64,000 bases of DNA from Akkermansiaceae bacterium (GTDB lineage: Bacteria; Verrucomicrobiota; Verrucomicrobiia; Verrucomicrobiales; Akkermansiaceae). The number at the start of each line of letters is the position of its first letter. Position 1 is the first letter of the stretch. The position numbers and the translations under genes were made by a program. Shown in pieces: positions 44,301 to 52,802 of this stretch. The stretch is taken from the NCBI GenBank assembly GCA_019634595.1, contig JAHCBC010000001.1, positions 1,240,001 to 1,304,000 of the forward strand, read 5' to 3'. Under the pieces are notes generated by a model, which did no database searches, had not been told where the DNA came from, and saw nothing but the letters and a program-made list of their open reading frames with translations.

Positions 44301-47138
44301 GCCACCGTCTCCAGTTTCCATGTCTATGGCTCGAACGACTATCCGTGGCTCTACGAGGACGGCATGCGCGTGAAGCTCATCGCGGAGAAGAAATCCTACA
44401 AGGCGGGCGAAACCGCGCGGGTGCTGGTCCTGTCCCCCATCGAGGGAACCGCGCTGGTGACCGTGGAACGGGAGAAGGTGCTGCGTTCCTTCCTCACCCC
44501 GCTGAAGGCGGACAACCCGGTGATCGAAATCCCCATCGGCGAGGACGACGCACCGAACGCCTATATCTCCGTCCTGATCGTGAAGGGTGCGGGTGAATCC
44601 GCCCGTGAGTACAAGACGCCGCAGCTCCGCCTCGGCTACTGCGAGCTGACCATCGAGAACCAAAGGGACCACCTGTCGGTGGACCTCACCGCCGCCGGAC
44701 CGGAAAGCGACCGCTTCACCGTGGCCACCGGACCGCAGAAGGGCACGCAACTCCCCGCCGCCCGCCCCGGTGACACCGTCACCCTCAGCGGCACCGTCAC
44801 CACCGCGGATGGAAAGCCCGCCGCAGGTGCGGAACTCACGCTCTACGCGGAGGATGAGGGAACGCTCGCCGTGATGGGCTACGTGACTCCGGACCCGATG
44901 GGCTTCTTCTATGATGCCCGGGTGCTCGGCATCGATGCTGGTGTTTCCTTCAACCACTTCATGACCGAGGAGCCGGAATACAGGCAGTTCTTCAACAAGG
45001 GCTTCTTCATCGGTGGTGGCGCGGACCTCGGTGATCTGGCCGACCTCTACCGGAAGAACTTCGACCCGTGCGCGACCTGGGCTCCTGTCGTGACGGCAGG
45101 TCCGGACGGAAAGTTCACCCACACCTTCAAGGTGCCGGACACGCTGACCCGCTACCGCGTCATCGCCGTGGCCCACTCCGCGGAGAAATTCGGCCACGCG
45201 GAAACCGGTCTGGTGGTGAACAAGCCGCTGATGCTGGAACCGAAGACGGCCCGCTTTGCGAACCAAGGTGACAGCTTCAGCCCGCAGGTGCTGGTCCAGA
45301 ACGCCTCCCCACACGACGGCACCTGGGAGGTCACCTTTTCCACCGGCAGGGATGGCACCACCCCGGTCTGCCGCGCGCTGGGCGAGGCCACGCAGACGGT
45401 GACTCTCAATGCCGGTGCCTCCGCGACGCTGAGCTTTCCCGTGACGGCGGAATCCACCGGCACCAGCACCTTCTCCTGGAAGGCCGTTCCGGTCTCGCTT
45501 GGCAACGGCCAGCTCACCCCGGGACTCACCCGCAGCCTGTCGGACGCGGTCGAGGAAACCTTCGAGGTCCACTACCCGATGCCAATCATCCGGCAGGTGA
45601 AGTTCGTCAAACTGGACAAGGCGCAGAGCCTGCTGGAACACATCGACCCCGCCCTGCTTTCCGGCACAGGTGACGTCACGCTGGAGTTCTCCCGCTCCCC
45701 GCTCACGGAGATCTCCGGATCCGTGGACTACCTGCTCCAATATCCGTATGGCTGCGTCGAGCAGACGACCTCCTCGCTGATGCCATGGTTCGCCGTGGAG
45801 CCGCTGAGGAATGTGATCCCCGCGTTCGCCAAAGTGTCGGACGAAAAGCGGAAGGCCGCCATCCAGAAAGGCGCGGACCGCCTGGTTTCCATGCAGCTCC
45901 CCGATGGCTCCTTCACCTACTGGCCGGGCCGTAGTGACCGTGTGGACTGGGCCAGTGCCTACGCCGGACTGGGCCTCCTCCTTGCAAAGGAGAACGGCGC
46001 GCACGTCCCGCAGTCAGCGATCGACCAACTGGCGAAGTATCTGACGGAATCCCTGCGCGGCATCGCGGATGTGAAATCACCATCGTTCCTGGAGGACCAG
46101 GCGCGCGCGCTGTGGGTGCTGGCGCTGGCTGGCAGTCCGCAGGCTTCCTATCAGAGCGTGCTGCTCGACCGCATCGCCGACCTTTCCCCGACAGGCCGCG
46201 CGTTCCTCGCGCTGGCCTACAATGCGGGCGGCTCGAATCCCGCCACGGCCAAATCCATCCTCACCTCCAAGGTGCCCTTCCGCCTGAAACACGACGGCTG
46301 GATGCGCTGGAACGCGGACGATTCCATCCGCCTGCTCGCGTGGTCCACCATCGACCCGCAGTCGAAGGAAACCACCACCACGCTGGACCGCATGATCCAC
46401 GAGCGGAACCCCTACGGCCACTGGAACACCACGTGGGCCAACGGCTGGGGCCTGCTCGCCATGTCCACCTATGCGAAGAACGACAAGGCCGCCCTCAGCG
46501 GGGACTGGACCGCGGAAATGAACCCTCCGCTTTCCTCCGGCACCGTGACCCTCAACCCGGAAAACCCTACGGCATCCGCCACGGTCGCCATCACCCCGGA
46601 CCTGAAGCTGGACATCAACCCGAAGGGCACCGGCTACGTCCGGATCAAGGTCGCCTCGAAGCCCCGTATCGAGCCGCTGCAGCCGGTCGCGACCAACGGC
46701 CTCTCCGTGGACCGCATCTATGAGCGGATCAAGGCGGACGGCTCCGCCGAAATCCTGACCGAGCCGAAGGTCGGCGACCTGATCCGGGTGTCCCTCCGCG
46801 TGACCCTGCCCAACGATGACACCAAGTATCTGGTGGTGGAGGACATGCTCCCATCCCTCTTCGAGACGGTGAACACCGACTTCAAGACCCAGGGCACCGG
46901 TACCGGGGCGGGCGCGGACGTCAGCACCAACAAGTGGGAGGTCAGCCACTCCGAGCTGCGGACCGACCGCGCCGTGTTCTTCCTCGACCGTGTCTGGAAG
47001 AAAGGCACCTACACGCTGACCTACCTGGCCCGCTGCACCGTCCCCGGCGTGGCGACGGCACCACCCGCCAAGGCCGAGGGCATGTATGATCCGGAGTTCT
47101 ATGCGCTCTCCGCTTCACGGGTATTCACGACGAAGTGA
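41349..47138 (+). CDS. Bacterial alpha-2-macroglobulin with intact thioester motif
   Basis: 1929 residues. Signal peptide MKTSFATFVALMALPCASHA, with no lipobox, unlike E. coli YfhM. Macroglobulin domains follow, with the A2M domain near residue 1240 (NFDPCATWAPVVT, DTLTRYRVIAVAHS). The thioester site is YGCVEQTTSSLMPW with Cys 1469 and the Glu-Gln needed to form the bond. C-terminal thioester and receptor-like domains complete it. These proteins trap proteases that attack the cell by covalent linkage. The common partner, penicillin-binding protein 1C, is absent from both sides. The protein is larger than YfhM (about 1650 residues). Confidence 0.92.
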   Translation: MKTSFATFVALMALPCASHAAPRLVVSTPSLAPESAIDLILDRPVTAAADLGKEVGNTWLEITPALPGKLVWKAQNIASFMPDQAPAIGTSYTFAIPKGKAHLDKTEIPAGIFATVASEPFTVRSANSENRYSSTYSASTAEWLLIFNDDVDPAKAGPFITFTSKTGQQVAAKLHRPDRARTGPQANYYKSWAARSKGVTEDPNPPLETPVANALVVAPLSPLPVGENWRLSILKGLPNAAGKAATVQDAPYEIGTIHPFTVSGFEARANPDEARRLVITFNAPLPSELPADFLTQSLVLEPRPENLTAEIDGREIHLLGDFSERETWNVTVRPPFASGAGIPLAAAVTKEVEFPVIEPELLLPSENQAQLSTGRRTYPIQTVNLEKLHIRIKRLSPEDLVRAYQGYRHYTGIGHNFDNIEPTAPLPYSLITGQTVYDKEIELDNAPDTSKEIELKWDEILPKDLKSGAIFLDVVGTPKADLNTEGRRNVQAIIQLTDIGLAWKLTPKEAFVYAFSCATGQPLKDVTIDLFGEDSANLNSLKTDANGLVTVARPAEARHLRAVLGNDSFVTAFDSSLNTVGLWHFPIRYSWNTPAESVRRAFLFTDRSLYRPGETVRLKGIVRTQAGNVIQPAAPANARIVVIDPTDKEIFTQPVTLSDTGSFDVTYKLPESNTGTHLIRLEFPDELAEAEALEDDWSKQQQIRESATFEMELAVEEFRRNAFEIEQGITRPATGATSVSSDVAASYYQGQAVAGGTLKHYTRITPLNPYPERFRDFLFGNHRSQDWGYWYHYFGYRSRYDDDDGNSGADSGPSTIQGEVTLSPEGKATITVDIPQAEFPTSREVKISTEVTDANNQTLNASATTTVHPASVYVGISRNDRLIRANENVAFRLVAIDPEGNPFPEPVKVTATLSREVNSAVRSQNANGDTVTRNDVREENVLVSEVTIDPAASAKEGQEFAVTPKDNGKYFLTLRGKDKDGRDFATVSSFHVYGSNDYPWLYEDGMRVKLIAEKKSYKAGETARVLVLSPIEGTALVTVEREKVLRSFLTPLKADNPVIEIPIGEDDAPNAYISVLIVKGAGESAREYKTPQLRLGYCELTIENQRDHLSVDLTAAGPESDRFTVATGPQKGTQLPAARPGDTVTLSGTVTTADGKPAAGAELTLYAEDEGTLAVMGYVTPDPMGFFYDARVLGIDAGVSFNHFMTEEPEYRQFFNKGFFIGGGADLGDLADLYRKNFDPCATWAPVVTAGPDGKFTHTFKVPDTLTRYRVIAVAHSAEKFGHAETGLVVNKPLMLEPKTARFANQGDSFSPQVLVQNASPHDGTWEVTFSTGRDGTTPVCRALGEATQTVTLNAGASATLSFPVTAESTGTSTFSWKAVPVSLGNGQLTPGLTRSLSDAVEETFEVHYPMPIIRQVKFVKLDKAQSLLEHIDPALLSGTGDVTLEFSRSPLTEISGSVDYLLQYPYGCVEQTTSSLMPWFAVEPLRNVIPAFAKVSDEKRKAAIQKGADRLVSMQLPDGSFTYWPGRSDRVDWASAYAGLGLLLAKENGAHVPQSAIDQLAKYLTESLRGIADVKSPSFLEDQARALWVLALAGSPQASYQSVLLDRIADLSPTGRAFLALAYNAGGSNPATAKSILTSKVPFRLKHDGWMRWNADDSIRLLAWSTIDPQSKETTTTLDRMIHERNPYGHWNTTWANGWGLLAMSTYAKNDKAALSGDWTAEMNPPLSSGTVTLNPENPTASATVAITPDLKLDINPKGTGYVRIKVASKPRIEPLQPVATNGLSVDRIYERIKADGSAEILTEPKVGDLIRVSLRVTLPNDDTKYLVVEDMLPSLFETVNTDFKTQGTGTGAGADVSTNKWEVSHSELRTDRAVFFLDRVWKKGTYTLTYLARCTVPGVATAPPAKAEGMYDPEFYALSASRVFTTK

Positions 47139-47150
47139 GGTATCCGGAAT

Positions 47151-47302
47151 GTGGCTGGGGCATCCTGCCCCAGGCCGTTGCAGGGGCGTCCCGCCCCTGT
47201 CTTGTTCATTCATTTCGGCTACCCTTACACCGCGCCAATACCATCGCGGAAGAGCGGGGCAGGATGCCCCGGCAACGGCCTGGGGCGGGACGCCCCAGCC
47301 AC
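47151..47302. repeat. REP-like elements of family 1, inverted pair
   Basis: A reverse copy at 47151-47199 (GTGGCTGGGGCATCCTGCCC start, GGGGCGTCCCGCCCC core) faces a forward copy at 47256-47302 (GGGGCAGGATGCCCC and TGGGGCGGGACGCCCCA). They occupy the gap between the convergent macroglobulin and gatB genes and may act as a bidirectional transcription barrier. Confidence 0.88.
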
Positions 47303-47316
47303 TCTCCCCTAAATAA

Positions 47317-48768
47317 TCACAGCAGCCGCGCCCGCAGCAGCTCGGTCACCTGCTTCGGGTTCGGCTTGGTGGCGGAGGCCTTCATCACCTGGCCTGTGAG
47401 GAAGTTGAGCAGCTTCTCGTTGCCCGCTTTCACGGCCTCCACTTCGGATGGGTTGTTGGCGATGACCTGATCGACCAGACCTTCCAGTTCACCCGCTTCC
47501 GCGGGCTTGAAGCCGAGTTCATCCGCGATGGCCTTCGGATCTTTCTCCGGGGCCTTGTAGAGGACTTCGAAAACTTCCTTCGCCTGGTTGGCGGCGAGTG
47601 TACCGTTCTCCACCAGCAGGAGCAGCCCCCGCAGCTTGTCCGGTGCCACCGGGCAGTCGGAGATGCCGATGCCCTGCTCATTGAGCGTGCCGAGCAGGTT
47701 GTTGATGATGAAGTTCGCCACCTTCTTGCCCGGGATGGCGGCATCGGTCGCGGCCTCGAAATACAGTGCGAGATATTTGTCCGAGGACAGCACGGACGCA
47801 TCGTAGGCGGTCACGCCGAAGTCTTTCTCGAACCGCTCCGCAAGCTGGTGCGGCAGTTCCGGCACCAGTGGCCGGACCTTTGCCAGCAATGGCGCGGTCT
47901 CGATGGGCAGGAGGTCAGGGCAGGTGAAGTAGCGGTAGTCATGCGCGTCCTCCTTCGTGCGCATGAGCTGGGTTTCGCCGCGCTCGTCATCCCAGCGGCG
48001 GGTGGACTGGATCTGCGCCTGGCCGCGGTTGAGTTCCTCCGTCTGGCGGTCGATCTCGAAATGGATCGCGCGGCGGATGGCAGAGATGGAGTTGAGGTTT
48101 TTCAGCTCCACCTTCTGGCCCAGCGGATCGGATTCGTTCTTCCGCAGGGAAATGTTCACGTCACAGCGGAGATTTCCCTTCTCCATGTCCGCGTCCGAGA
48201 CCTCCCCCTGCTGGAGGATCATCTGGAGCGAGCGGAGGTAGGCGAAGGCTTCTTCCGCGGACTCCAGGTCCGGCTCGGAAACGATCTCCATCAGCGGCGT
48301 TCCGGCGCGGTTGAAGTCGATGAGCGACGAGTTGCCCAGGTGGGTGGACTTCGCCACATCCTCCTCGAGGTGGATGCGGTTCATCTTCACCACCTTGCCG
48401 GGGCTCTTGATGTTCTTGCGGTGGTCCGTCGGGTAGCAGTGCTCGTAAAGGGGGACGCCGCCGCCGATGCAGAGTGGCAGATCCATCTGCGTGGTCTGGT
48501 AGTTCTTCGGCATGTCCGGGTAGAAGTAGTTCTTCCGGTCCCACTTCGAAATGTCCGGCGAGCCGCAGTCCAGCATCAGCCCGGTCAGCAGGGTCTTCTC
48601 GATGGCCTCGCGGTTCAGGACCGGCAGCGCTCCCGGCAGGCCCAGGCAGACGGGGCAGGTGTGCGTGTTCGGTTCATCGCCGAAGGAGGTGCGGCAGGCA
48701 CAGAACATCTTGGTCGCGGTTTTCACCTGCGCGTGGACTTCGAGGCCGATGGTGACGAGATAGGACAT
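47317..48768 (-). CDS. gatB: Aspartyl/glutamyl-tRNA(Asn/Gln) amidotransferase subunit B
   Basis: 483 residues starting MSYLVTIGLEVHAQVKTATKMFCAC. GatB features are present: GLEVHAQ, CPVCLGLPGALPVLN, the Cys set of the zinc site, YFYPDMPKNYQTTQ, DFNRAGTPLMEIVSEPD, then the C-terminal YqeY-like helical tail. GatB binds and activates mischarged Glu-tRNA(Gln) or Asp-tRNA(Asn), which GatA's ammonia then amidates. gatA and gatC are not in the window. It is the last gene of a likely aroC / membrane protein / gatB group. Confidence 0.97.
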   Translation of the reverse strand: MSYLVTIGLEVHAQVKTATKMFCACRTSFGDEPNTHTCPVCLGLPGALPVLNREAIEKTLLTGLMLDCGSPDISKWDRKNYFYPDMPKNYQTTQMDLPLCIGGGVPLYEHCYPTDHRKNIKSPGKVVKMNRIHLEEDVAKSTHLGNSSLIDFNRAGTPLMEIVSEPDLESAEEAFAYLRSLQMILQQGEVSDADMEKGNLRCDVNISLRKNESDPLGQKVELKNLNSISAIRRAIHFEIDRQTEELNRGQAQIQSTRRWDDERGETQLMRTKEDAHDYRYFTCPDLLPIETAPLLAKVRPLVPELPHQLAERFEKDFGVTAYDASVLSSDKYLALYFEAATDAAIPGKKVANFIINNLLGTLNEQGIGISDCPVAPDKLRGLLLLVENGTLAANQAKEVFEVLYKAPEKDPKAIADELGFKPAEAGELEGLVDQVIANNPSEVEAVKAGNEKLLNFLTGQVMKASATKPNPKQVTELLRARLL

Positions 48769-48855
48769 TTGCTGGGGAAATTTTGAACATCGAACGCCGG
48801 ACGTCCAACCCCGAACTCCGGAATCGGTGAATTTGGAAAGCCGGGCCGTTCCCGA

Positions 48856-49647
48856 TCAGTTCCTGACGGCCTGGGCGCGCAGTGCCTCGCGCACTTTCGG
48901 GTCGTTCAGCGCCTTCTGGAAAAGCGGATGGCGTATGAGCGTGCTGATGCGACCGTCACTGGCCAGGTCCTGGAGTTCCGGCTCATCCACGATGATCGCG
49001 CGCGGGTAAGGCTTTCCGGTCTCCGGGTCGATCACCGGAGCGCGGCGGGAGTCCGGCTGCGCGGCGATGAGCTTCGCCAGGGAAAGATGGCTGGGGTCCG
49101 CGAGCGGGTCCAGCTTCTGGAGCCAATCCGCCGGCACGATGGCGGCGATGGCTTCCTTCAGCTCGCTGAAACGATCGAGCAGCCCCGGTTCCGCCTTCGT
49201 CTTCTTGTCGGTCGATTGCTCGATCTCCGCGATGGAACCGAAGTGATGAACGAGCGTGGCGCCGATCAACCACAGGAAGCCCGTGGGGATGATCGTCAGG
49301 ATCAGGCGGAAAAGGATTCCGCCCGCAGTCCGGGAACCGCCATCCGCCGAAGGTTTGAACGGTTTCAGGAAAAAATTGATGACCACGCGGGCGATGACGA
49401 ACGTGCCGACGAAAGCCACGGCGGGCAGCGCGATGGAAATCCAGTCCACCGGCTTGCCCATCAAGGAGATGGTCCGCTCCGGCGTCTTCTGCCACACCAG
49501 GAAGCCCACCCACAGACTGCCGCCGAGGATCGCCACGCCGAACAGCATCCGCACGATGCCACGCAGGAAGACGAAGCCGAAGCAGAGCAGGAAGATGACC
49601 AGCGCTGCGGTGCCGAGGCTGATCTGGGGGAGGGACTCCGGAGGCAT
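48856..49647 (-). CDS. Membrane protein, CvpA-like N-terminal half
   Basis: 263 residues. Four predicted membrane helices (about 10-32, 35-55, 68-88 and 108-130) are followed by a soluble region with 'PETGKPYPRAIIVDEPELQDLASDGRISTLIRHPLFQKALNDPKV'. The helix arrangement and the segment 'FVIARVVINFFLKPF' recall CvpA-type proteins, but no diagnostic motif settles it. It lies 24 bp after aroC and 87 bp before gatB on the same strand. Function unknown. Confidence 0.65.
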   Translation of the reverse strand: MPPESLPQISLGTAALVIFLLCFGFVFLRGIVRMLFGVAILGGSLWVGFLVWQKTPERTISLMGKPVDWISIALPAVAFVGTFVIARVVINFFLKPFKPSADGGSRTAGGILFRLILTIIPTGFLWLIGATLVHHFGSIAEIEQSTDKKTKAEPGLLDRFSELKEAIAAIVPADWLQKLDPLADPSHLSLAKLIAAQPDSRRAPVIDPETGKPYPRAIIVDEPELQDLASDGRISTLIRHPLFQKALNDPKVREALRAQAVRN

Positions 49648-49671
49648 GGGAGGGGAAATTTCTGATTTCCG

Positions 49672-50757
49672 TTACCTGGCACCACCCGCACGCTGCCGCA
49701 GCAGGTGGTCCGTGATCACCAGCGTGGCCATCGCTTCCACGATGGGCACCGCGCGGGGCAGCACACAGGCATCATGGCGGCCCTTGCCGGAAAGCTCGGT
49801 GTTCTCACCTTCGCTGGTGACGGTTTCCTGGGAGGTCATGATGGTGGCCGTCGGCTTGAAGGCGACGCGGAAGACGATGTTCTCGCCGTTGGAAATGCCG
49901 CCCTGAACCCCGCCGGAGCGGTTGGTGGTGGTGCGGATCTTTCCGTCGATGTTCCGGAACGCATCGTTGTGCTCGCGGCCGGTGAGCAGGGTGCCCGAGA
50001 AACCGGAGCCGATCTCAAAGCCCTTGGTCGCGGGCAGGGACAGCATCGCCTTCGCCAGATCCGCCTCCAGCTTGTCAAAAATCGGCTCGCCCAGGCCTGG
50101 TGGGACCCCACGGATGACACACTCCACGATGCCGCCGACGGAGTTCCCTTCCCCGCGCACCTCCTTGATGTGGTCGATCATCGGCTGGACCATTTCAGGA
50201 TCCCCGGTGCGGACGATGTTGCCCTCAATGGTTTCCGCGGTCACGGTTTCCGGGTCCACCTTTGCCTCCAGGTGCTGGACGGTCTTCACCCACGCCAGCA
50301 CCTCAATGCCCGGGTGGAATTCGTTGAGAACCTGCTTCGCCACTGCGGCGCCGGCCACTCGACCGATGGTCTCCCGTGCGGAGGCACGTCCACCGCCGGA
50401 CGGCGCGCGGATGCCATACTTCGCGTCATAGGTGTAGTCCGCGTGGCTGGGCCGGTATTTCACCGCCATCTCATCGTAGGCACCCGGCCTCTGGTCCGTG
50501 TTCCGCACCACGATGGAAATCGGTGTCCCGAGGGTCACCCCGTCGTGCAATCCGGACAAAATCTCCGCCGCGTCCGCCTCCTTCCGGGGCGTCACGATCT
50601 CCGACTGTCCCGGCCTGCGGCGGTCCAGTTCCTTCTGGATGTCTTCCACCGCCACCGGAATGCGCGCCGGGCAACCATCGATCACCACCCCCACGCCTCC
50701 TCCATGGGATTCACCGAAGGTATGAATCCTGAAAACCTTTCCGAAAGTCGATGACAT
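49672..50757 (-). CDS. aroC: Chorismate synthase
   Basis: 361 residues starting [21 protein letters not shown]. The FMN-site signatures [48 protein letters not shown], and the C-terminal [17 protein letters not shown] are present. The enzyme eliminates phosphate from EPSP to give chorismate with reduced FMN. Length is normal for the monofunctional bacterial enzyme. Confidence 0.98.
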   Translation of the reverse strand: MSSTFGKVFRIHTFGESHGGGVGVVIDGCPARIPVAVEDIQKELDRRRPGQSEIVTPRKEADAAEILSGLHDGVTLGTPISIVVRNTDQRPGAYDEMAVKYRPSHADYTYDAKYGIRAPSGGGRASARETIGRVAGAAVAKQVLNEFHPGIEVLAWVKTVQHLEAKVDPETVTAETIEGNIVRTGDPEMVQPMIDHIKEVRGEGNSVGGIVECVIRGVPPGLGEPIFDKLEADLAKAMLSLPATKGFEIGSGFSGTLLTGREHNDAFRNIDGKIRTTTNRSGGVQGGISNGENIVFRVAFKPTATIMTSQETVTSEGENTELSGKGRHDACVLPRAVPIVEAMATLVITDHLLRQRAGGAR

Positions 50758-50860
50758 GCCCGCAGCCTAGGCACCTTGGGTTTGCCCGCAAGTAGAACCC
50801 GCAACCAAGAGAGGGGGCACTGATCCGATGCTTCCCTCCTTACCGTCTTAACGCTGGAAA

Positions 50861-50890
50861 TTGTCAGTCATCATAAATAATTGATAATAA
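50861..50890 (+). promoter_or_regulatory. Possible promoter in the AT-rich gap before the PEP-CTERM gene
   Basis: TTGTCA (50861-50866), an 18-base spacer and TAATAA (50885-50890), about 100 bp upstream of the ATG. The 50850-50990 stretch is very AT-rich for this genome and holds several alternative -10-like hexamers, so the exact position is uncertain. AAGGA (50979-50983) before the ATG looks like a ribosome binding site. Confidence 0.35.
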
Positions 50891-50990
50891 GTTATTTGAA
50901 TAAACTCAAACTAAATATCACACCAACTAATAGAGATTAATTGGTAGTATTGGTTTGATTATTCCACTAAGGATAGTAAGGATTTCGCCG

Positions 50991-51749
50991 ATGAAAATTT
51001 TGGGCCGATTCCTCTCCGCACTCTCACTGGCAGTCTTGTTCAAGGGAACCCTCGCGATGGCTGCGGTATCGGTCCCGTTTTCCACGAACTTTCCCAACGA
51101 AACCTCCATCGCTGATTTCACATCCACCGGCGGAACCTGGAGCATCCAGAATGGGAAATACCGCAACGCCTTGGGGGGATCCACGCCTTCCTCCTCCACG
51201 GTCCGCGTGACATCCGGGCTGGAACAGGGATTCCAGCTCTCCACCACCTATACTCTGGTCTCCAGAGGAGGGGCCATCAGCAACACGTTCGTCGGCTTCG
51301 CGGCGCTGGCTCCCAACGCGGATGCCACCACCGCGACCTCCAGCACGCCCTTCATCCTCGCGGACGTCATCTCCGATGGAAATCTGCGGATTGTTCTGGT
51401 GAACGGTACCAACAACCCCACCCCGCTGGCCACCGCCGCGCTTCCGGCCAACACCATCGCCACCGGCGGGACTTACACCCTCACCCTCACCGGCATCTAC
51501 GCCACGGGCGGTCTGGATCTCACCTTCAGCCTGACCAGCAACGGTGTCACCACCTCCGCCAGCGGACGCCTGGAAGGGAGCAACGTCCCGACGGGCGAAT
51601 ACTTCGGCTTCCGCAACCGCTCCGGCGGAGGCGGCACCTCCATCACCGCGGATTTCCACGACATTTCGCTCAATGCCATCCCCGAGCCGGGAGCCACCGC
51701 CCTGCTCCTCCTCGGCGGTGCCGCCGCCCTGGTCCGGCGCAGGCGCTGA
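50991..51749 (+). CDS. PEP-CTERM sorting-domain protein
   Basis: 252 residues. Signal peptide MKILGRFLSALSLAVLFKG with cleavage near residue 24 (AMA). A Ser/Thr/Gly-rich beta domain resembling LamG-like sandwiches follows (FSTNFPNETSIADFTSTGG, later YFGFRNRSGGGGTSITADF). The C-terminus is a textbook PEP-CTERM signal: IPEPGATALLLLGGAAALVRRRR. Such tails are recognised by exosortase and link proteins to exopolysaccharide or the cell surface; no exosortase is in this window. It has its own terminator at 51777. Confidence 0.92.
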   Translation: MKILGRFLSALSLAVLFKGTLAMAAVSVPFSTNFPNETSIADFTSTGGTWSIQNGKYRNALGGSTPSSSTVRVTSGLEQGFQLSTTYTLVSRGGAISNTFVGFAALAPNADATTATSSTPFILADVISDGNLRIVLVNGTNNPTPLATAALPANTIATGGTYTLTLTGIYATGGLDLTFSLTSNGVTTSASGRLEGSNVPTGEYFGFRNRSGGGGTSITADFHDISLNAIPEPGATALLLLGGAAALVRRRR

Positions 51750-51776
51750 TCTTCCACAGCGATCATGGGTTGCTGC

Positions 51777-51811
51777 GGGGGCGGCCGGAAATTTCCGGCC
51801 GCTCCCTTTTT
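51777..51811 (+). terminator. Terminator of the PEP-CTERM gene
   Basis: A 22-base perfect palindrome at 51781-51802 (GCGGCCGGAA half-site) flanked by GGGG and TCCC, followed by five T (51807-51811). It lies 28 bp after the stop and about 50 bp before folP, so folP needs its own promoter or read-through. Confidence 0.82.
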
Positions 51812-51862
51812 GTCCACCCTTTCCCTTCGACGCGCCCGTTCCACCCGTCCATCCTCCGCGCC

Positions 51863-52726
51863 ATGAACTGGCGACTGCCCGCCCGCACCATCACCTTCCC
51901 GCGCCGCCCGCTCGTCATGGGCATCGTCAATATCAACGACGATTCCTTTTCCGGGGACGGCACGCTCGATTTCCCCAAAGCGGCGGAGATCGCCATCGAA
52001 CAGATCCGGGCCGGAGCGGACATCATCGACATCGGTGCCGAAAGCGCCCGCACCAACCGCGCCGCCATCCCCGTCGAAGAGGAAGTCCGCCGCTTCCGCA
52101 GCTTTCTCCGTCACTGGCCCGACATCCTGGCCGCCGCCGCCCCGCGGGACTCCGACCAGATCAGCCCGCCCATCCTTTCCGCAAACACCTGGCGGCCGGA
52201 GGTCATCGGGGCCATCCTCCCCATCGGCCACATCGAGCTGGTGAATGACATGAGCGGCCTGCCGGACGACCGCAACGCCCGCCTCTGCGCCGCCGCCGGG
52301 GCGTCCCTCCTCATCATGCACAGCGTGGGCGAACCAAAAATACCCCACCTCACCCAGCAATGGCCCGACATCGCCGCGGAACTCGACCGCTTCTTCACGG
52401 AAAAACTCCACCTCGCGCAGTCCGCCGGGCTTCACCCCGATTCCATCATCCTCGATCCCGGCATCGACTTCGCGAAGCAGCGCGATGACAACCTCACCAT
52501 CTACCGGGAACTGGCCGGGCTGCGGAAATCCGGCCGCCCCGTCCTCGTTCCCGTTTCGCGGAAAACCGTGATCGGCGAGGTACTGGACCTGCCGAAACCG
52601 ACCGACCGGGACGCGGGTACCGTGGCCTGCATCACCGCCTCCATGCTCCGCGGAGCGGAGATCTTCCGCGTCCACAACGTGCCCGCCGCCTGGCAGACGG
52701 TGAAGACTCTGGCGGCACTCCGCTGA
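51863..52726 (+). CDS. folP: Dihydropteroate synthase
   Basis: 287 residues starting MNWRLPARTITFPRRPLVMG. The pterin-binding TIM barrel is recognisable: GIVNINDDSFSGDGT (usual NxTPDSFSDGG), ADIIDIGAESAR, VNDMSGL, LIMHSVGEP, DPGIDFAKQ, VPVSRKTVIG and the C-terminal FRVHNV. It condenses dihydropterin pyrophosphate with p-aminobenzoate in folate synthesis. One oddity: the motif normally read as S-(I/V)-D-T is SANT here, so the pterin-contacting Asp appears to be Asn 108. The other contact residues (Asp, Asn, Lys, Arg, His) are kept, so it is probably active. Confidence 0.88.
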   Translation: MNWRLPARTITFPRRPLVMGIVNINDDSFSGDGTLDFPKAAEIAIEQIRAGADIIDIGAESARTNRAAIPVEEEVRRFRSFLRHWPDILAAAAPRDSDQISPPILSANTWRPEVIGAILPIGHIELVNDMSGLPDDRNARLCAAAGASLLIMHSVGEPKIPHLTQQWPDIAAELDRFFTEKLHLAQSAGLHPDSIILDPGIDFAKQRDDNLTIYRELAGLRKSGRPVLVPVSRKTVIGEVLDLPKPTDRDAGTVACITASMLRGAEIFRVHNVPAAWQTVKTLAALR

Positions 52727-52741
52727 CCGCTGCCTCCCCAA

Positions 52742-52782
52742 AAGGAAAACGGAGCGCCGCGGGATGGTCCGCGGCGCTCCGT
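52742..52782 (-). terminator. Terminator of rlpA
   Basis: ACGGAGCGCCGCGG (52749-52762) and its exact complement (52769-52782) form a 14-bp stem with a GATGGT loop. On the minus strand it is followed by TTTCCTTTT. It sits 20 bp past the rlpA stop and close to the folP stop, so it probably acts for both convergent genes. Confidence 0.8.
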
Positions 52783-52802
52783 CCAGGTTAAGGTTTGTCC
52801 GA

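Noticed and set aside
43116..46004. A 962-codon minus-strand frame inside the alpha-2-macroglobulin gene
   Set aside because: Antisense frame without stops caused by codon bias; no family features.
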